From NCBI RefSeq assembly GCF_002934235.1, contig NZ_PTIS01000003.1, positions 168,624-232,623 on the forward strand: a stretch of DNA of 64,000 nt. The letters run 5' to 3'. The position numbers and the translations under genes were made by a program. The DNA comes from Clostridium algidicarnis DSM 15099. GTDB taxonomy: Bacteria > Bacillota > Clostridia > Clostridiales > Clostridiaceae. Numbering within the stretch: the first letter of the stretch is position 1; the number at the start of each line of letters is the position of its first letter. Below are positions 55,623 to 63,979 of this stretch, one piece after another. A model generated the notes under the pieces. The model was not told the DNA's origin. It ran no database searches and saw only the letters and a list, made by a program, of their open reading frames with translations.

Positions 55623-55624
55623 AG

Positions 55625-57463
55625 TTGAAAAAGAATAATTTAAAGGTTCTTGGAAAAGTTTATTCAGCGTTAATTTACTTTATACTTTATATTCCAATAA
55701 TAGTACTTATAATATTTTCATTTAACCAATCTAAATTAAATGCTACTTGGACAGGATTCACATTTAAATGGTATCAAAAGCTTTTAACTAATAGTGGGCT
55801 TTTAGTATCCGTTAAAAACAGCCTTATAATTGCATTTGTTAGCAGTATAGTGTCTGTAATAATTGGAACACTTACTGCAGTTGGTATATATAAATCAAAA
55901 TTTAAGGGGAAGTCTATAGTAGATGGAATGCTCTATATTCCTATAGTTATACCTGAGATAGTTCTAGGTATTGCTTTATTAGCATTTTTTTCTTTGGCTA
56001 AAATCAGTAGTGGTATATTAACACTTATTATAGCCCATATAACCTTTAGTATATCTTATGTAGTAGTTGTAGTAAGGGCTAGACTAGATGGATTTGATAA
56101 GTCTATAGAAGAGGCTGCTATGGATCTTGGAGCAACACCATTTCAAACATTTATGAAGATTACACTTCCAAGCATTATGCCAGGAGTTATTGCAGGAGGA
56201 CTTTTAGCATTTACATTATCTATAGATGATGTAATAATAAGTTTTTTTGTAGCTGGACCTAGTAGTATGACCTTTCCTTTGAAGGTTTTTAATATGGTGA
56301 AATTTGGGGTTAGCCCAGAAATTAATGCTTTGTCTACAGTACTTATAATACTAACAGTTACTGTGGTTATAGTTGCAGAAAAGATAAGGTCTAATAATAT
56401 TAAAAGTAAAAACATTAAAAGAGTTTTAGCATCTCTTATGAGCTTTATTTTTATATTTACATTAGGAGTTTGGAAGGCTTCTAGTAAAGCTGTTCATTAT
56501 GAGGGAGAATTAAATATTTTTAATTGGTCCGATTACATACCGCAGCCTGTTATTGAGGAGTTTGAAAGACGATATAATATAAAAGTTAATTATTCTAGCT
56601 ATGGTTCTAATGAAGAGATGTTAGCAAAAATGATGGCAGGTGGAAATGGATACGATGTAGTTGTAGCTGCGGACTATATGGTGGATATAATGAGAAAACA
56701 AGATATGCTTGAAGAGATAGATACAGGTAATTTAAATAATTGGTCTAATATTGGATCAGAATTTAAGAACTTATATTTCGATAAGGAAAATAAGTACAGT
56801 GTTCCATATATGAGGTCAGAGGCTATAATAGTGGTGGACTCTACTAAAATAAAAGATGGAGAAATAAAAGACTTTAATGATCTTTGGAAAGAGAAATTTA
56901 AAGATTCAATAGTTATGATGGATGATCCAAGAGGGGTTATTGGTATGACACTTAAAACATTAAAATATGATTTTAATGAAACGGATGTTAATAAATTAAA
57001 TGAAGCAAAAATTAAATTAAAGAAACTTCAACCTAATATAAAGGCTTACGATAGTGATAACTCTAAGGCTATGCTTATAAGTAGAGAAGTTCCAATAGGG
57101 GTTGCCTGGTCTGCAGAGGCAGGTTTTGCAATGGCAGAAAATAAGGATCTTAAAGCCATTATACCAGGGGAAGGATTATTCTTACAACAAGATAACTTTG
57201 TAATACCAAAGGGCTCAAAAAATTCTAAAGAAGCAGAACTGTTCCTAAATTATGTATTAGAATCAGATGTGAGTATAGAATTTACTAAAGCTTATCCTTA
57301 TACAAATTGTAATGAAGCAACATATCCAATGACACCAAAAGAAATACTAGAAAGTCCTTTGTCTTTTCCACCAAAGGAGGAATTAGAAAAAGGAGATTAC
57401 TTAATGGATATAGGAGATGCTGTGAAGTATTATGATTTAATTTGGTCAGAAATTAAGAATTAG
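55625..57463 (+). CDS. potCD: Fused PotC permease and PotD polyamine-binding protein
   Basis: 612 residues, TTG start behind AAGGTGAT. Residues about 1-260 are a PotC permease with six helices and the EAA loop EEAAMDLGATPFQTF. A further helix (about 268-288) acts as an internal membrane anchor. Residues about 300-612 form a PotD-type binding domain beginning LNIFNWSDYIPQPV, with YDVVVAADYMVDIM and VGVAWSAEA-like ligand-pocket segments. The binding protein is thus tethered to its own permease, with no separate potD. No frameshift separates the halves, so the fusion is genuine. Confidence 0.95.
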   Translation: MKKNNLKVLGKVYSALIYFILYIPIIVLIIFSFNQSKLNATWTGFTFKWYQKLLTNSGLLVSVKNSLIIAFVSSIVSVIIGTLTAVGIYKSKFKGKSIVDGMLYIPIVIPEIVLGIALLAFFSLAKISSGILTLIIAHITFSISYVVVVVRARLDGFDKSIEEAAMDLGATPFQTFMKITLPSIMPGVIAGGLLAFTLSIDDVIISFFVAGPSSMTFPLKVFNMVKFGVSPEINALSTVLIILTVTVVIVAEKIRSNNIKSKNIKRVLASLMSFIFIFTLGVWKASSKAVHYEGELNIFNWSDYIPQPVIEEFERRYNIKVNYSSYGSNEEMLAKMMAGGNGYDVVVAADYMVDIMRKQDMLEEIDTGNLNNWSNIGSEFKNLYFDKENKYSVPYMRSEAIIVVDSTKIKDGEIKDFNDLWKEKFKDSIVMMDDPRGVIGMTLKTLKYDFNETDVNKLNEAKIKLKKLQPNIKAYDSDNSKAMLISREVPIGVAWSAEAGFAMAENKDLKAIIPGEGLFLQQDNFVIPKGSKNSKEAELFLNYVLESDVSIEFTKAYPYTNCNEATYPMTPKEILESPLSFPPKEELEKGDYLMDIGDAVKYYDLIWSEIKN

Positions 57464-57544
57464 TATTTTAAATTTTAGTTGTGGAACTTTATAAACTTTC
57501 AGTATTTTAAAAGGAAACTGTGTATAAAAAATATTATAATAATA

Positions 57545-57573
57545 TTGACAATTTGCTATTAACACTATATAAT
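57545..57573 (+). promoter_or_regulatory. Strong predicted promoter of the T-box/asnA transcript
   Basis: Consensus TTGACA at 57545-57550 and TATAAT at 57568-57573 with a 17-bp spacer. Confidence 0.85.
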
Positions 57574-57595
57574 AACAACAAATAAATAATTATAA

Positions 57596-57868
57596 TAAGC
57601 ATTGACAGGAAGAGTACTTATAAAGGAAAGTTTTAGCGAGTGGGAGTTGGTGGAAGTCCTATACTAAATTTATAATGAAGAACATCCTAGAGCTTTCAAG
57701 CGAAATCTAAGAGAGTAGTATTGAACGGGGCCTAAACGTTAAAAATAGGACAGTATCGAATTGATTGATTCATTCTGTACTGATTAAGTGAACTATTTTA
57801 GTTAACATGGGTGGTACCACGGAAGTTTAGTCTTTCGTCCTAATTTATTAGGACGAAGGGCTTTTTTT
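57596..57868 (+). promoter_or_regulatory. T-box leader controlling asnA
   Basis: The stem I region has AGCGAGTGGGAGTTGGTGG and a candidate specifier AAC in GAAGAACATCC, consistent with asparagine tRNA. The antiterminator T-box sequence GGGTGGTACCACG is at 57809-57821. Uncharged tRNA should stabilise antitermination and turn on asparagine synthesis. The specifier choice is by position and gene context. Confidence 0.93.
57832..57868 (+). terminator. T-box terminator
   Basis: TTCGTCCTAA/TTAGGACGAA stem-loop followed by a run of T, directly after the antiterminator sequence and 100 bp before asnA. Confidence 0.92.
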
Positions 57869-57966
57869 ATTTAAGTGGATTAGGCCATATTCATTGAATC
57901 TATAAGGGAAAATTATTTATTTTCTAAAATAAAAAACCTATAAGGTGACAGAAAGTTGGAGCAATT

Positions 57967-58974
57967 ATGGAAACAATAATACCAAAAGCATATGAAACAA
58001 AGCTAGATATAAAAGAAACAGAGATAGCTATAAAAAAGGTTAAGGATTATTTTGAAGATAATCTTACAGAAGCATTAAATTTAACAAGGGTATCTGCTCC
58101 TTTATTTGTAACTAGTGATACTGGATTAAATGATGACTTAAATGGAATAGAAAGACCTGTAAGCTTTGGAATTAAAGCTTTAAAGGAGCGAGAAGCTCAA
58201 ATAGTCCACTCACTAGCTAAGTGGAAGAGGATGGCTTTACATAGATATGGGTTTAAGAAAGGTGAAGGTCTTTACACTGATATGAACGCCATAAGAAGAG
58301 ATGAGGACCTAGATAATATACATTCTATATATGTAGATCAATGGGACTGGGAAAAGATTATCTTGAAAGAAGAAAGAAATATAGAAACTTTAAAAAAAAT
58401 AGTAAAGTCCATATATAAGGTATTTAAAGAAACAGAAGAGTATATTTGCAGTGAGTATGCTAGTTTAAATAAGATTTTGCCGGAAGAAATATTCTTTATA
58501 ACTACGCAAGAGTTAGAAGACATGTATCCAAAGTTAACATCAAAAGAAAGAGAGCACGCTATTTGTAAAGAGAAGAAGGCAGTATTTTTAATGCAAATAG
58601 GAGGGAGGTTAAAGTCAGGTGAAAGACATGATGGAAGAGCTCCAGATTATGATGATTGGAACTTAAATGGAGATATATTATTTTGGTATCCAGTGTTAAA
58701 TATTGCACTTGAACTATCTTCTATGGGGATAAGGGTAGATGAAAAAACACTAGAAAAACAACTAAGTATTGCAAGTTGTGATCATAAAAGATCATTAGAA
58801 TTTCATAAGATGTTATTAGAAGGTAAGTTACCATATACTATAGGTGGGGGAATAGGTCAGTCAAGGATATGTATGTATTTCCTTAGAAAAGCTCATATTG
58901 GAGAAGTTCAAGCTTCTTTATGGGGTGAAGAAATACATAAGATTTGTGAAGAAAGTAATGTTGATTTGCTTTAA
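57967..58974 (+). CDS. asnA: Aspartate-ammonia ligase (AsnA)
   Basis: 335 residues. Class II synthetase-like enzyme that makes asparagine from aspartate, ammonia and ATP. Motifs: [57 protein letters not shown] in order, and [14 protein letters not shown] as motif 3. ATG start after GGAGCAATT. The T-box upstream links expression to tRNA-Asn charging. Confidence 0.97.
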   Translation: METIIPKAYETKLDIKETEIAIKKVKDYFEDNLTEALNLTRVSAPLFVTSDTGLNDDLNGIERPVSFGIKALKEREAQIVHSLAKWKRMALHRYGFKKGEGLYTDMNAIRRDEDLDNIHSIYVDQWDWEKIILKEERNIETLKKIVKSIYKVFKETEEYICSEYASLNKILPEEIFFITTQELEDMYPKLTSKEREHAICKEKKAVFLMQIGGRLKSGERHDGRAPDYDDWNLNGDILFWYPVLNIALELSSMGIRVDEKTLEKQLSIASCDHKRSLEFHKMLLEGKLPYTIGGGIGQSRICMYFLRKAHIGEVQASLWGEEIHKICEESNVDLL

Positions 58975-59052
58975 CAATAGACATTTCGAGCTTCCACAAT
59001 ATAGAGATGCCACTGAACATTTGCATATAGTTGTTAAAAAGATTTAACAAAT

Positions 59053-59091
59053 AAAAACTCTTGATGTATATAAAACAATCAAGAGCTTTTT
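59053..59091 (+). terminator. Terminator of asnA
   Basis: AAAAACTCTTGAT/ATCAAGAG(C)TTTTT arms with a 12-nt loop. Confidence 0.85.
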
Positions 59092-59197
59092 ATATTGGAT
59101 TAAAATTAATTTAAAAGCTAATTAGAAAAGAGAATATAGTCCTTAGTTAATAAAAGAAAGAGTCTATCCTGTTTAAATCTAATCCTAAATGTTATTA

Positions 59198-59356
59198 TTA
59201 TAATTCTTCGAAAACATACTTACCTTCTCCACAAACAGGACAAAGCCAATCTTCTGGAATGTCATCAAAGGAAGTACCTTTTGATATACCATTTTGAATA
59301 TCGCCTACCTCAGGGTCGTATATATAACCACATTCTACGCATACATATTTTTTCAT
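59198..59356 (-). CDS. Second rubredoxin
   Basis: 52 residues: [19 protein letters not shown] at the N terminus, with ligand pairs CVEC and [14 protein letters not shown] at the C terminus. AGGAGAG lies 6 nt before the ATG. It is similar to, but clearly diverged from, the rubredoxin at 51188. It lies near the Hcp region, so electron delivery to nitrosative or oxidative stress enzymes is possible. Confidence 0.95.
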   Translation of the reverse strand: MKKYVCVECGYIYDPEVGDIQNGISKGTSFDDIPEDWLCPVCGEGKYVFEEL

Positions 59357-59464
59357 AATCATCTCTCCTAGCTATATTTTATAGATGGTCCTAACCTTAA
59401 CTTTTTTCAAACAAATTTTATAGCTAATAATACTATAATAATAAGAAATAATCAATAATGAAAA

Positions 59465-59992
59465 TTAAATAACAATCTTTACAAAGTGTATTTTATAAGC
59501 AGTCCAAGAACTTCTAAAAGGTATATTCAAAGCGTCAAAGGAATTTTGAGAGATTAAAGGCTCTTTTCCTATAAAAGAGGTTATAATAGCTGAATGAAAA
59601 ATAACGTGTCTATTATCTTCAAAAAACACAAGGTCTCCAACCTCTAAAAGCTCTTTGTTAGATACTTCTAAACCTTTTACGTAGGGGGAGTTAATACTTT
59701 CATTTACTCTTAAAAAGTAATACAGGGAATGAGCTACAGCCCATGAAATGGACCAAGTATCCTTCATTACATTTCCATTATATTTTTTATACCACCAAGG
59801 ATGATGAGTATTAAAGTCCATAAGGGCACCACCAGCAAATAAACACTGTGATACAAAGTTAGAACAATTTCCACTTGTGTCACCTGAAAGAGGGAAATAT
59901 CTATATTTAGGATTATGTTTTAAGGCATAAGTTGTAGCATAAGTTGTAGCATTATATCTTTTATAAGAATTTTGTCTATATGATTTATTCAT
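59465..59992 (-). CDS. Amidase-fold (Amidase_6, NlpC/P60-like) protein without signal peptide
   Basis: 175 residues. The catalytic Cys43 is in GNCSNFVSQCLFAGG, with WSISWAVAHSLYYFL and the probable His in RHVIFHSAIIT. This matches the putative amidase domain seen at the C terminus of secreted clostridial and bacillus proteins. Here it stands alone with no signal peptide or membrane segment. A 12-bp duplication encodes ATTYATTY at residues 15-22. The ATG's ribosome site lies in a long hairpin (59996-60054). Confidence 0.85.
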   Translation of the reverse strand: MNKSYRQNSYKRYNATTYATTYALKHNPKYRYFPLSGDTSGNCSNFVSQCLFAGGALMDFNTHHPWWYKKYNGNVMKDTWSISWAVAHSLYYFLRVNESINSPYVKGLEVSNKELLEVGDLVFFEDNRHVIFHSAIITSFIGKEPLISQNSFDALNIPFRSSWTAYKIHFVKIVI

Positions 59993-59995
59993 ATT

Positions 59996-60054
59996 AATAT
60001 AGCCTCTTTAAATAAATATTATTATTAATAATATATATTTAAGGAGGCTATATT
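59996..60054 (-). promoter_or_regulatory. Long hairpin masking the ribosome site of the amidase-fold gene
   Basis: Arms AATATAGCCTC (59996-60006) and GAGGCTATATT (60044-60054) extend inward to about 18 bp with one mismatch. On the minus strand the 3' arm contains the GAGG of the amidase gene. It may also terminate the upstream gene at 60079. Confidence 0.55.
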
Positions 60055-60078
60055 ATACCTTAATTAATACAAGGATAA

Positions 60079-60744
60079 CTAAGCATCTTTTTTATATATG
60101 GAGTTTATAAAAGTATAATCTCCATTATTATCTTGTATAATCTGTTTGTAGATGAACATCGGATTTATAGTTTCTACAAAGGATTCAATCCAAGACTTCC
60201 TTAGGGTATAAAATATGTTTATATCTCCATTTACTAAATCCCAATACTTCTTGTGAAGACACTTAGAAGTAATCCATTGCAAATTATACTCAGTATCTTC
60301 TGATACGCTATTTACATTATCACAAGGCATACCTTCTAAAATGTAATTATTAACAGCTTTAAATAAGTCTCTTGGACTTTCTAGAGGAGAATCCTCTTTA
60401 ACTTCTTTGCCGCAAATTTCTCCTTGAGCTTTAAAGGCATCTATAATGATACTTTTAGAATCTTCACCAAATTCTAAGATGAGCTTTGTAACTAAGGCCG
60501 CAGTTCTTTTTTCAGTTAAAGATATCTTTTCTTGAAGCCACCCATGAATATTAGATTTATCAATAATATCCTCAAGGGGAAGATCTTCTGTAGGATGTCC
60601 TAAGTTATTAACGATTTCTTCATATATAATAGAAGCATCACCATACTTTTTATCAAAGGCCTCCACTATATCTTTTTCTAACATTTCAGAAACCTTTATT
60701 TTATTAAAAAGCCATGAATGTATAGGTGCTAAAAATTTACTCAT
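60079..60744 (-). CDS. Protein with duplicated IHxWL motif, divergent from hcp, function unknown
   Basis: 221 residues, soluble, mainly helical. The N-terminal 80 residues contain an internal repeat: IHSWLFNKIKVSE at 8-20 and IHGWLQEKISLTE at 66-78. Two further Cys/His-bearing segments (GEICGKEVKEDSP; ITSKCLHKKYWDL) are possible ligand or haem/metal contacts but this is a guess. GGAGA lies upstream of the ATG. It shares a 325-bp regulatory region with hcp, including two GTAAC-type palindromes, so a role in nitrosative stress is plausible. No family name is offered. Confidence 0.8.
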   Translation of the reverse strand: MSKFLAPIHSWLFNKIKVSEMLEKDIVEAFDKKYGDASIIYEEIVNNLGHPTEDLPLEDIIDKSNIHGWLQEKISLTEKRTAALVTKLILEFGEDSKSIIIDAFKAQGEICGKEVKEDSPLESPRDLFKAVNNYILEGMPCDNVNSVSEDTEYNLQWITSKCLHKKYWDLVNGDINIFYTLRKSWIESFVETINPMFIYKQIIQDNNGDYTFINSIYKKDA

Positions 60745-60811
60745 ATATTTCTCCTTTCAAAAACGAATTAATTATTTAATATAATAATATGAAATTATAT
60801 TACTCTTGTCG

Positions 60812-60825
60812 GTAACATATATTAC
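60812..60825. promoter_or_regulatory. Candidate CRP/FNR-type (HcpR-like) operator, site 1
   Basis: GTAACATATATTAC, an imperfect palindrome related to site 2. It is 68 bp upstream of the leftward IHxWL gene. Confidence 0.5.
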
Positions 60826-60903
60826 AAAAAATAAAATTTTGATAATAGTTAATATATAACATTTAATGATATGACTTAAATAAATTAAAAGAATTTAGAG
60901 TAG

Positions 60904-60917
60904 TGTAACATCTGTTA
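60904..60917. promoter_or_regulatory. Candidate CRP/FNR-type (HcpR-like) operator, site 2
   Basis: GTAACA-TC-TGTTAC is a perfect palindrome 153 bp upstream of hcp. Paired GTAAC-type sites before hcp suggest an HcpR-like nitrosative-stress activator; no such regulator gene is in the window. A CcpA variant site is an alternative. Confidence 0.6.
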
Positions 60918-60958
60918 CCGATAATAAAGATGAGGTCTAGTAGAATAACATCATAAGG

Positions 60959-61018
60959 TATTCCAAAGGAAACTAAAAAGATTAGCTTTATAAAATATAA
61001 AGCTCACACTTTGGAATA
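60959..61018 (+). promoter_or_regulatory. Structured leader upstream of hcp
   Basis: Outer stem TATTCCAAAG/CTTTGGAATA (60959-60968, 61009-61018) encloses an inner stem AGCTTTATA/TATAAAGCT (60984-60992, 60996-61004). No T-run follows, so it is not a simple terminator. Not matched to a known riboswitch. Confidence 0.55.
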
Positions 61019-61069
61019 TGCATAAAGATAGTTAAGAAATTAAATAAATCTCAAGGAGGAATTGATCAT

Positions 61070-62920
61070 ATGATAACAAGAGAAACTGTAATAGGTGACG
61101 TTTTAAAGGTTAACCCAAAAGCAGCTGAAATATTAATGTCAAAGGGACTAGGGTGTATAGGGTGTCCTTCATCACAAATGGAATCTTTAGAGGACGCAGC
61201 TGACATACATGGTATAGATGTTAAAGAATTAGTAGATTCATTAAATGAAGGACTCTCACTAAAAAAAGAAATTCAAAGTGAAATGTTTTGTTACCAATGC
61301 GAACAAACTGTAGGCGGAAAAGGTTGTGTTAAAGTAGGGGTATGTGGTAAAAATGCAAATATTGCTGCACTACAAGATCTTCTAATACATCAATTAAAGG
61401 GAATAGGGTTTTATGGTTATAAGGCCATGGAAAAAGGCATTGAGTTAAGCGATGAAATGGATAGATTCATGATGGATGGATTATTTACTACATTAACTAA
61501 TGTTAACTTCCATGATGAGAGATTAGTTCAATTAATAAATAAAGCTAATGAAATGAAAAAAGAAGTAAAAGCTTTAGCCGGAAATGTTGATATAAAAGGA
61601 TTTGAAGAGGCAGACTACATGGCTCCATCTTTAGTAGAAGATATGATAGAAGATGCTGCAAAGTTTGGAGTAATGGTAGACAAGTCATTAAATGAAGATA
61701 TACGCTCATTAAGAGAACTTTGTGTTTATGGGTTAAAAGGTATGGCAGCTTATGGACACCATGCTTACGTACTAGGATTTACAAATAAAGAAGTTAATAA
61801 GTTCTTTTATAAGGGTCTTATGAGCACTTTAGATAATAATTTATCTGTAAGTGATTTAGTAGGATTAAATATGGAGCTTGGACAAGTTAACTTTAAAATT
61901 ATGGAACTATTAGATAAAGCTAATACTGGTAGTTATGGTCATCCTGAACCTACAGAAGTTCTAATTACAAAGAAAAAAGGACCTTTCATAGTAATATCAG
62001 GTCATGATCTTAAAGATTTAAAACAATTATTAGAGCAAACAGAAGGAAAAGGTATTAATATATATACTCATGGAGAAATGCTTCCAGGACATGCTTACCC
62101 AGAACTTAAAAAATACTCTCACTTAGTAGGTAACTTTGGTGGAGCATGGCAAGATCAACAAAAGGAATTTGATAATATTCCAGGAGCTATACTTATGACA
62201 ACAAATTGTATTCAAAAGCCAAAAGAAAGTTATATGGATAGAATATTTACTTCAGGAGTAGTAGCATTTCCAGGATGTGACCACATATTAGCAGATGAAA
62301 ATGGAGTTAAAGATTTTAGCGAAGTTATAAATCACGCTTTAGAACTTGGTGGATGGAATGAAGATGAAGATGAAAAGAAAATATTAGTAGGATTTGGACA
62401 TAACGCTACATTAAGTCATGCTAATGAAATAGTAGGAGCAGTAAAGGAAGGGTTAATAAAGCACTTCTTCCTAATAGGTGGATGTGACGGAGCTAAATCT
62501 GGAAGAAACTATTACACTGAACTTGCAACATCACTTCCAAGTGATACAGTTATAATGACTTTAGCTTGTGGAAAGTATAGATTTAATAAGCTTGACTTTG
62601 GAACAGTTGCAGGACTTCCAAGACTGCTAGATGTAGGACAATGTAATGATGCATATTCAGCAGTAAAAATAGCTTTAGCCTTAGCAGACGCTTTTGAATG
62701 TGGAGTTAATGATTTACCTCTTTCAATAATATTATCTTGGTATGAGCAAAAAGCTGTATGTATATTACTTACATTATTATCCTTAGATATAAAGAACATT
62801 AAGCTTGGACCAACATTACCAGCATTTATATCACCAAATGTATTGCAAGTTTTAGTGGATAACTTTGGAATTAGCCCAATAACTAATGCAGAAAATGATA
62901 TAAAAGAAATATTAGGATAA
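61070..62920 (+). CDS. hcp: Hybrid-cluster protein (hydroxylamine reductase / NO reductase) with N-terminal DUF1858 domain
   Basis: 616 residues. Residues 1-60 are a DUF1858 domain with a Cys29-x2-Cys32 pair (GLGCIGCP). The Hcp part begins near 68: cluster ligands Cys74, 77, 86 and 92 (C-x2-C-x8-C-x5-C), and later hybrid-cluster segments such as NCIQKP, FPGCDH and GGCDGAKSGRNYYTE. Hcp reduces hydroxylamine in vitro and NO in vivo. GGAGGA precedes the ATG. A structured leader and two palindromic operators lie upstream; the small siroheme-type gene is 216 bp downstream. Confidence 0.96.
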   Translation: MITRETVIGDVLKVNPKAAEILMSKGLGCIGCPSSQMESLEDAADIHGIDVKELVDSLNEGLSLKKEIQSEMFCYQCEQTVGGKGCVKVGVCGKNANIAALQDLLIHQLKGIGFYGYKAMEKGIELSDEMDRFMMDGLFTTLTNVNFHDERLVQLINKANEMKKEVKALAGNVDIKGFEEADYMAPSLVEDMIEDAAKFGVMVDKSLNEDIRSLRELCVYGLKGMAAYGHHAYVLGFTNKEVNKFFYKGLMSTLDNNLSVSDLVGLNMELGQVNFKIMELLDKANTGSYGHPEPTEVLITKKKGPFIVISGHDLKDLKQLLEQTEGKGINIYTHGEMLPGHAYPELKKYSHLVGNFGGAWQDQQKEFDNIPGAILMTTNCIQKPKESYMDRIFTSGVVAFPGCDHILADENGVKDFSEVINHALELGGWNEDEDEKKILVGFGHNATLSHANEIVGAVKEGLIKHFFLIGGCDGAKSGRNYYTELATSLPSDTVIMTLACGKYRFNKLDFGTVAGLPRLLDVGQCNDAYSAVKIALALADAFECGVNDLPLSIILSWYEQKAVCILLTLLSLDIKNIKLGPTLPAFISPNVLQVLVDNFGISPITNAENDIKEILG

Positions 62921-63001
62921 AAAAGCTATATAATCAAGGTGTGTTAAAAATAAATATACTAAATAAATGTATTTTTAAAATACCTAATAAATGATAATTA
63001 T

Positions 63002-63061
63002 AAAAAGTCCTTGATATATTGAATTTTAACAGATAAAATTTAATTATATTGAGGACTTTTA
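63002..63061 (+). terminator. Probable long-loop terminator of hcp
   Basis: AAAAAGTCC/GGACTTTTA arms (63002-63010, 63053-63061) with partial pairing further in and a T-run in the right arm. Confidence 0.55.
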
Positions 63062-63136
63062 TAGATTACGGTATTAGTGAATTTAGGTGCAATTTTATTG
63101 TTAAAATAAAAAATATGTATTATAAGGAGATTCATT

Positions 63137-63787
63137 ATGGGAGCACATTACGGAAACCTTCAAAAGATAAGAGATGGAAAGAGAACTTTTGCAATTACAC
63201 CATTTATACCAGCAGGATTTATACTTCCTGATACTTTAATAAAAATTTCAGAAGTAACTAAAAAGTATAATGGAGTACTTAAAATAACTTCAGGTCAAAG
63301 GATTATGATAACAAATCTAAAGGAAGAAGACTTACCTATAATTTGGGAAGAACTTGGTATGGAACCAGCAGTTAAAAGTCAATATTCAGTTAAAAATGTG
63401 GAAATGTGTCCAGCAGGGTTTTGTAAAAGGTCAAAATATAATACTATTGGTATTGGCATGAAATTATTGAATAAATTTTATGGAGCTGAAATGCCAAACA
63501 GAACTAAGATAGGTGTGGCAGGATGTAGAAATGCTTGTGGGAGTGTCTATGCAAGAGATGTTGGTGTTATAGCTGACAAACCTGGGTTTATAGTTGTGGC
63601 AGGTGGATCAGCAGGCTTTAATCCAAGACTTGCAGATATAATAGCTAAAGATATAAGTGAAAAAGAGGCTTATGAATTAGTAGAAAGAATATTAAACTTT
63701 TATAATGAAGCAGCCACTTTTGGAGAAAAGCTAGGAGATTTTATTGATAAAATAGGACTAGAAGAATTTAAAAAATCTGTATTATAA
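63137..63787 (+). CDS. Small sulfite/nitrite reductase-like siroheme-[4Fe-4S] protein
   Basis: 216 residues, about half a normal sulfite/nitrite reductase. The N-terminal part has the ferredoxin-like half-domain segment KITSGQRIMITNL. The cluster/siroheme motif is CPAGFC (C-x4-C; classical reductases have C-x5-C) with GCRNACG (C-x3-C). It ends without a second half-domain. Such short proteins occur in anaerobes and methanogens and their reaction is unclear. ATG with AAGGAG upstream. Neighbouring hcp suggests nitrogen-oxide or redox chemistry. Confidence 0.88.
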   Translation: MGAHYGNLQKIRDGKRTFAITPFIPAGFILPDTLIKISEVTKKYNGVLKITSGQRIMITNLKEEDLPIIWEELGMEPAVKSQYSVKNVEMCPAGFCKRSKYNTIGIGMKLLNKFYGAEMPNRTKIGVAGCRNACGSVYARDVGVIADKPGFIVVAGGSAGFNPRLADIIAKDISEKEAYELVERILNFYNEAATFGEKLGDFIDKIGLEEFKKSVL

Positions 63788-63959
63788 AAAAGATTAACTC
63801 TTTAGAAGCTCTCTATACAAGATTACCCTTAAGATTTTTCAATTCAACTTAAGTTACAATTTTAAATGTAAAAGCTTATAATTGATGATTAAGATACAAG
63901 AGGCAGTTAGAGTATAATTTTAGTAGGCAGAACTAGTATAAAAAACTATATAAATAAAA

Positions 63960-63979
63960 GGAGATGCAAAAACATCTCC
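63960..63979 (-). terminator. Terminator of a leftward gene beyond the right edge
   Basis: GGAGATG/CATCTCC arms with a 6-nt loop; on the minus strand the stem is followed by TTTTATTTATA. No gene is seen between 63788 and this hairpin. Confidence 0.6.

Noticed and set aside
57602..57607. Second TTGACA as another promoter for asnA
   Set aside because: It lies within the T-box stem I region with no matching -10 at proper spacing; the promoter at 57545-57573 is better.
63049..63231. 60-codon plus-strand frame overlapping the siroheme-type gene start
   Set aside because: It overlaps the real start in another frame and has no ribosome site; the ATG at 63137 has AAGGAG.
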